NCBI GenBank assembly: GCA_017557085.1 | Contig: JAFZAR010000125.1 | Coordinates: forward strand, 1-9,313 | Direction of reading: 5' to 3' | Source: Verrucomicrobiota bacterium | GTDB taxonomy: Bacteria > Verrucomicrobiota > Verrucomicrobiia > Limisphaerales > UBA1412 | Length of the DNA stretch: 9,313 nucleotides | Part shown: one piece after another, positions 7,042 to 9,313 of the stretch | Numbering within the stretch: position 1 is the stretch's first letter | Layout: each line of letters begins with the position of its first letter | Program-made: the position numbers and the translations under genes | The notes under the pieces: generated by a model | Databases searched by the model: none | Told to the model about the DNA's origin: nothing | What the model saw: the letters and a program-made list of their open reading frames with translations, nothing else

Positions 7042-7056
7042 GTTTCAGTTCATGTT
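7035..7056. repeat. Tandem 10-bp direct repeat spanning the junction of the two membrane genes
   Basis: AGTTCATGTT occurs at 7035-7044 and again at 7047-7056, a 12-nt period. On the minus strand each copy contains ATGAAC. The first copy met by a ribosome overlaps the upstream stop and opens a two-codon frame (ATG AAC TGA); the second holds the start of paralogue B. Confidence 0.6.
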
Positions 7057-7651
7057 AATCCAGGTGAAGTATTACATAGAAAAGGCATCCAACGCCGAAA
7101 ACCGGGATCAGGTTCAAGTAATGGAGAAATTTACAAGTTTTCTGAGAAAGAGGAACATGGTTTTTTCTCCTTTTCAGTCGGCATACCCAGAGGTAATACG
7201 CGATGGAAAACAAAGGCAGAAAGATGATCAGTTGATAGATCGAAAGTATTCCCAATAAAAATATGGAAAAGCAGAAGAAACCCTGCAATGGTGAGAGTGA
7301 CACGTTTAAGAGAAAATATGCGGTGCTGCTTAAATGTGTTATGCACATGAAAACGATAGAAAGTCCCCAGGTTTCACGGAAACGGAGACATATCCAGTTG
7401 CTGAAAATCAGGATATACATGAGCAGCAGAGTGGCCATCGTTATAAATGATATGGTAAAGGATTCTTCCGGCAGGTGTATTTGTTCTAAAAGTATCCTAA
7501 CTACAGGGTGTTCAAATAAGAACTCATGAAATATATTCGAGAAACATATCCACGCGAAAATAAAAACCGCCCAGCCCGCCAGAAGGTAAATCACCTTCAG
7601 ACGCAGCATTTTGATTTCGTAGTAGTTGTCTGGCATCATTTGATCACTCAT
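7055..7651 (-). CDS. Small polytopic membrane protein of unknown function, paralogue A
   Basis: This 198-residue protein also belongs to no family I recognise. Hydrophobic segments lie near 20-38, 66-85, 98-117, 123-155 (probably one long or two short) and 178-196. A strongly basic loop, RLKRRKNH, at 158-165 is likely cytoplasmic by the positive-inside rule. It matches the next gene downstream in size, segment order, the GW motif (26-27), the LLLMYILIFSNW segment (75-86) and the basic loop before the last segment. The ATG at 7651 overlaps the end of the GH26 gene by 8 nt (ATGAGTGA), which suggests translational coupling; a GAG lies 7 nt upstream. Internal ATGs at codons 5 and 6 would remove the overlap and are possible alternatives. 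The role might be linked to export or surface handling of the mannanase or its products, but that is only inference from gene order. Confidence 0.75.
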   Translation of the reverse strand: MSDQMMPDNYYEIKMLRLKVIYLLAGWAVFIFAWICFSNIFHEFLFEHPVVRILLEQIHLPEESFTISFITMATLLLMYILIFSNWICLRFRETWGLSIVFMCITHLSSTAYFLLNVSLSPLQGFFCFSIFLLGILSIYQLIIFLPLFSIAYYLWVCRLKRRKNHVPLSQKTCKFLHYLNLIPVFGVGCLFYVILHLD

Positions 7652-8777
7652 TTTTCAGCTCAAGTTTTTTTGAGAATTTTTCCAGGTCACGGCAGAAAAG
7701 CGTCGCTGGGTTTTTATAGTACAGGAGAAAATCCTTGCTGTCACGGCTTTCCGGGTAGGGGGCGTAACGGTGTTCGGCGCGGGCATTGCGCCAGACCAGC
7801 AGAAAAGAGACGGGATACTTTCCGGTGCAGGGCTGCAGAACGCCTGTCCACCAGTCATCGCAGGGGATCGCCTCGAAACCGGTTTCCGTGCAGGCAATGG
7901 GCTTTTGACGCTCTTTGCCCAGCCGGGTCAGGAAGGTCAGTATATTGTTCATGCGCGCCTGATAGGCTTCGCGGTCGTTGCCTTTGGAGCGTTGATAGCA
8001 GTCATAGCCCAGGATCTCCACAAACTCGTCGCCCGGATAGCGTTCCATATAAACATCGGCATTCGGGGTGACATCGGGCGAATAGGCGTAGATCAGCTGG
8101 TCGCATCCTCTGGCGCGGAGGTGGTTCCGGGTCATGACCCAAAGCTCTTTGAATTGTTCAGTGGTGCAGAGATCATGCCCCCACCAGAACCAGCTGCCGG
8201 AGTGTTCATGCCACGGACGGAAGATCAGCGGCACTTTTACTCCGTTGGTGTTGGTGATGGAGTTCATGAATACGGCGGCTTTGTCCAGCCAGGAGAGGAA
8301 TTTCTCGTGGCGGTCCCCACCGGGCAGGATGGACTGGACAACGGTCTTGTCTTTTACATCCCAGGCGTTGCCGCCGGTGAGGGGATTATCCGCGTGCCAG
8401 CAGAAAAGGCTGATGCCGCCGCGCTGATAGTGGGCGGTGATCTCCCGGCGGATCAGGTCGAAGGGGACTCCGTCTATATTGTGCGCGGAGTCATGCTCGA
8501 TCTGCCCCAGATCCCATCCGATGACGGCCGGATAGTCGCCGCAGACATCCTTGATATCGCTGCGGGAAGGAGCGTCGCTTTTCGGGTCCGCTTTCCAGCC
8601 CACACCGTAGGCGGTAGATTCATGGTGACCGAAGAGCGTTCCTTGAGCCGGGATCTCCATCAGAAGCCGCTGGAGTTTTTGGGCTTCCGGTGTGAAAGAA
8701 TTGGTTTCGGCCGCGAATACGGAGCTGACAGCCAGAAAGACCGCGGCACAGACAGATAAAAATTTTGTATCATTCAT
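7644..8777 (-). CDS. Secreted glycoside hydrolase family 26, probable endo-beta-1,4-mannanase
   Basis: GH26 enzymes are retaining glycosidases, mostly beta-1,4-mannanases, that cleave mannan or glucomannan chains outside the cytoplasm. The 377-residue product has a signal peptide (about 1-22, VFA/AET) and a single catalytic domain. FGHHEST (49-55) and IGWDLGQIE (86-94) are typical GH26 early strands. CWHADNP lies at 126-132. The acid/base Glu191 sits in RPWHEHSGSWFWWG (187-200), and YAYSPD at 230-235. The nucleophile Glu298 is in CTETGFE (296-302), followed by VWRNA at 328-332, where GH26 has a conserved Trp. No carbohydrate-binding module or lipobox was seen; the Cys at residue 10 lies within the hydrophobic core without a following lipobox context. 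No Shine-Dalgarno is seen before ATG 8777. The gene leads a probable three-gene operon with two membrane proteins. Other GH26 activities, such as xylanase or lichenase, cannot be excluded. Confidence 0.92.
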   Translation of the reverse strand: MNDTKFLSVCAAVFLAVSSVFAAETNSFTPEAQKLQRLLMEIPAQGTLFGHHESTAYGVGWKADPKSDAPSRSDIKDVCGDYPAVIGWDLGQIEHDSAHNIDGVPFDLIRREITAHYQRGGISLFCWHADNPLTGGNAWDVKDKTVVQSILPGGDRHEKFLSWLDKAAVFMNSITNTNGVKVPLIFRPWHEHSGSWFWWGHDLCTTEQFKELWVMTRNHLRARGCDQLIYAYSPDVTPNADVYMERYPGDEFVEILGYDCYQRSKGNDREAYQARMNNILTFLTRLGKERQKPIACTETGFEAIPCDDWWTGVLQPCTGKYPVSFLLVWRNARAEHRYAPYPESRDSKDFLLYYKNPATLFCRDLEKFSKKLELKNE

Positions 8778-8800
8778 AAGTTCAAAAACATTCCAAAGTT

Positions 8801-8839
8801 AAAAAAGGCCGCTCCCTTGTTTTCACAAGAGCCGCGGCC
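8801..8839 (-). terminator. Probable rho-independent terminator of rbsK
   Basis: On the minus strand a G+C-rich imperfect hairpin (8807-8839) with inner stem CTTGT/ACAAG, loop TTTC and outer GGCC/GGCC pairing is followed directly by TTTTTT (8801-8806). It falls 44 nt after the rbsK stop and before the GH26 gene, so it should separate the two transcription units. Confidence 0.75.
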
Positions 8840-8851
8840 GATTCCTCATTC

Positions 8852-8869
8852 ACAGTTCCGCAGAACTGT
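8852..8869. repeat. Perfect 7-bp inverted repeat downstream of rbsK
   Basis: ACAGTTC (8852-8858) and GAACTGT (8863-8869) are exact reverse complements around the loop CGCA. It lies between the rbsK stop and the terminator hairpin and could form a second, protective hairpin at the mRNA 3' end or serve as a protein-binding site. Confidence 0.4.
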
Positions 8870-8882
8870 ACCCCCGAAAGAG

Positions 8883-9313
8883 TTATGATTTGAGCATCTT
8901 CTCGATCTCTTTCCGTGTCGGTACGGAGGGCTGTGCGCCCAGTCGTGTGACAGAAATGGCGGCGGCGGCGATCGCGAAGCGGATGGCCTCCAGCAGTCCG
9001 AGCTCCTGACTCAATGCGGTTGCCAGCGCCCCGTTGAACACATCCCCGGCGGCGGTACTGTCCACAGCTTTGACTTTAAAGGACTTGATCATCTTTTTGC
9101 ACTCCGGCGCGGAGAGATAGACACCCTTGGCACCCATGGTGATAATGACGATGGGCACGCCTTTCCGGTGCAGGATGGAGGCGGCTTCTTCCGCGGTCTT
9201 TTTATCCGTGACGGTGATGCCGGTCAGGGATTCAGCTTCCGTTTCATTGGGAGTCAGGATGGTGACCTTGCGCAGAAGTTCCTCCGGCAGAGGCTGCATG
9301 GGAGCCGGATTCA
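8883..9313 (-). CDS. rbsK: Ribokinase, C-terminal part, cut by window edge
   Basis: Ribokinase phosphorylates D-ribose at O5 with ATP in the cytoplasm, feeding ribose into the pentose phosphate pool. The 142 visible residues are nearly half of a normal ribokinase of about 305. The fragment opens in the conserved NPAP segment, then has TPNETEAESLTG, whose NxxE-type motif binds Mg2+/phosphate. IITMGAKGV follows, then the PfkB signature DSTAAGDVFNGALA with the catalytic-base Asp in TAAGD (visible residue 89). The run IRFAIAAAAISVTRLGAQPSVPTR matches the true ribokinase C-terminus rather than fructokinase-like PfkB enzymes. The start lies outside the window; the internal ATG at 9299 is not the real start because conserved coding sequence continues upstream of it. 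It ends at TAA 8883-8885 and is followed by two hairpins. Confidence 0.93.
   Translation of the reverse strand, partial: NPAPMQPLPEELLRKVTILTPNETEAESLTGITVTDKKTAEEAASILHRKGVPIVIITMGAKGVYLSAPECKKMIKSFKVKAVDSTAAGDVFNGALATALSQELGLLEAIRFAIAAAAISVTRLGAQPSVPTRKEIEKMLKS

Noticed and set aside
7770..8759. 329-codon open frame on the plus strand opposite the GH26 gene
   Set aside because: The minus strand carries GH26 catalytic motifs and a signal peptide; the plus frame is glycine/alanine/valine-rich without domain features.
8794..8801. TAACTTTG on the minus strand, matching the Bacteroidetes-type -7 box TAnnTTTG
   Set aside because: No TTTG-type -33 box at the right distance, and the other promoters in the window look sigma70-like; probably chance next to the terminator T-run.

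Overview
This window looks like ordinary chromosomal DNA from a Gram-negative-type bacterium. The evidence is a CMP-Kdo synthetase (LPS inner core), a DsbD-type electron transporter and several Sec signal peptides. By eye the G+C content is middling, about 50-55 %. The kdsB-pyrG gene pair is also found in Chlamydiae. The ketol-acid reductoisomerase resembles the Bacteroidetes/PVC-like form, and Shine-Dalgarno sequences are sparse. Together these fit a PVC-superphylum member, perhaps Lentisphaerae or Verrucomicrobia. That placement is inference, and no single gene here proves it.

Layout, left to right. (1) Positions 1-533, minus strand: the first 177 codons of ilvC, whose 3' end lies outside the window. 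(2) A divergent intergenic region with candidate promoters on both strands. (3) Plus strand: a dsbD-type thiol:disulfide interchange protein (745-2472) with all six redox cysteines but a short C-terminus. (4) An A+T-rich spacer with a perfect palindrome and a promoter with a TATAAT -10 box, then kdsB (2591-3352) and pyrG (3382-5031). These two are 29 bp apart and probably one operon. PyrG makes CTP, which KdsB uses to activate Kdo. (5) A strong bidirectional terminator between convergent genes. (6) Minus strand: a secreted Sel1-repeat protein (5112-6305). (7) Minus strand: an apparent three-gene operon read from 8777 down to 6472. It encodes a secreted GH26 glycosidase (probable beta-mannanase), which overlaps by 8 nt a five-TM-type membrane protein, followed after 13 nt by a second, paralogous membrane protein. 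(8) An intergenic region with two hairpins, one of them a probable terminator. (9) Minus strand: the C-terminal 142 residues of a ribokinase, rbsK, cut by the window end.

Most of the window is housekeeping: branched-chain amino acid synthesis, periplasmic thiol redox, Kdo activation, CTP synthesis and ribose phosphorylation. The part I cannot explain from known families is the pair of small, A+T-rich, duplicated membrane proteins translationally linked to the mannanase. That is the best candidate for something undescribed. I saw no RNA genes, CRISPR arrays, insertion sequences or phage genes, and no gene-free stretch exceeds 300 bases.
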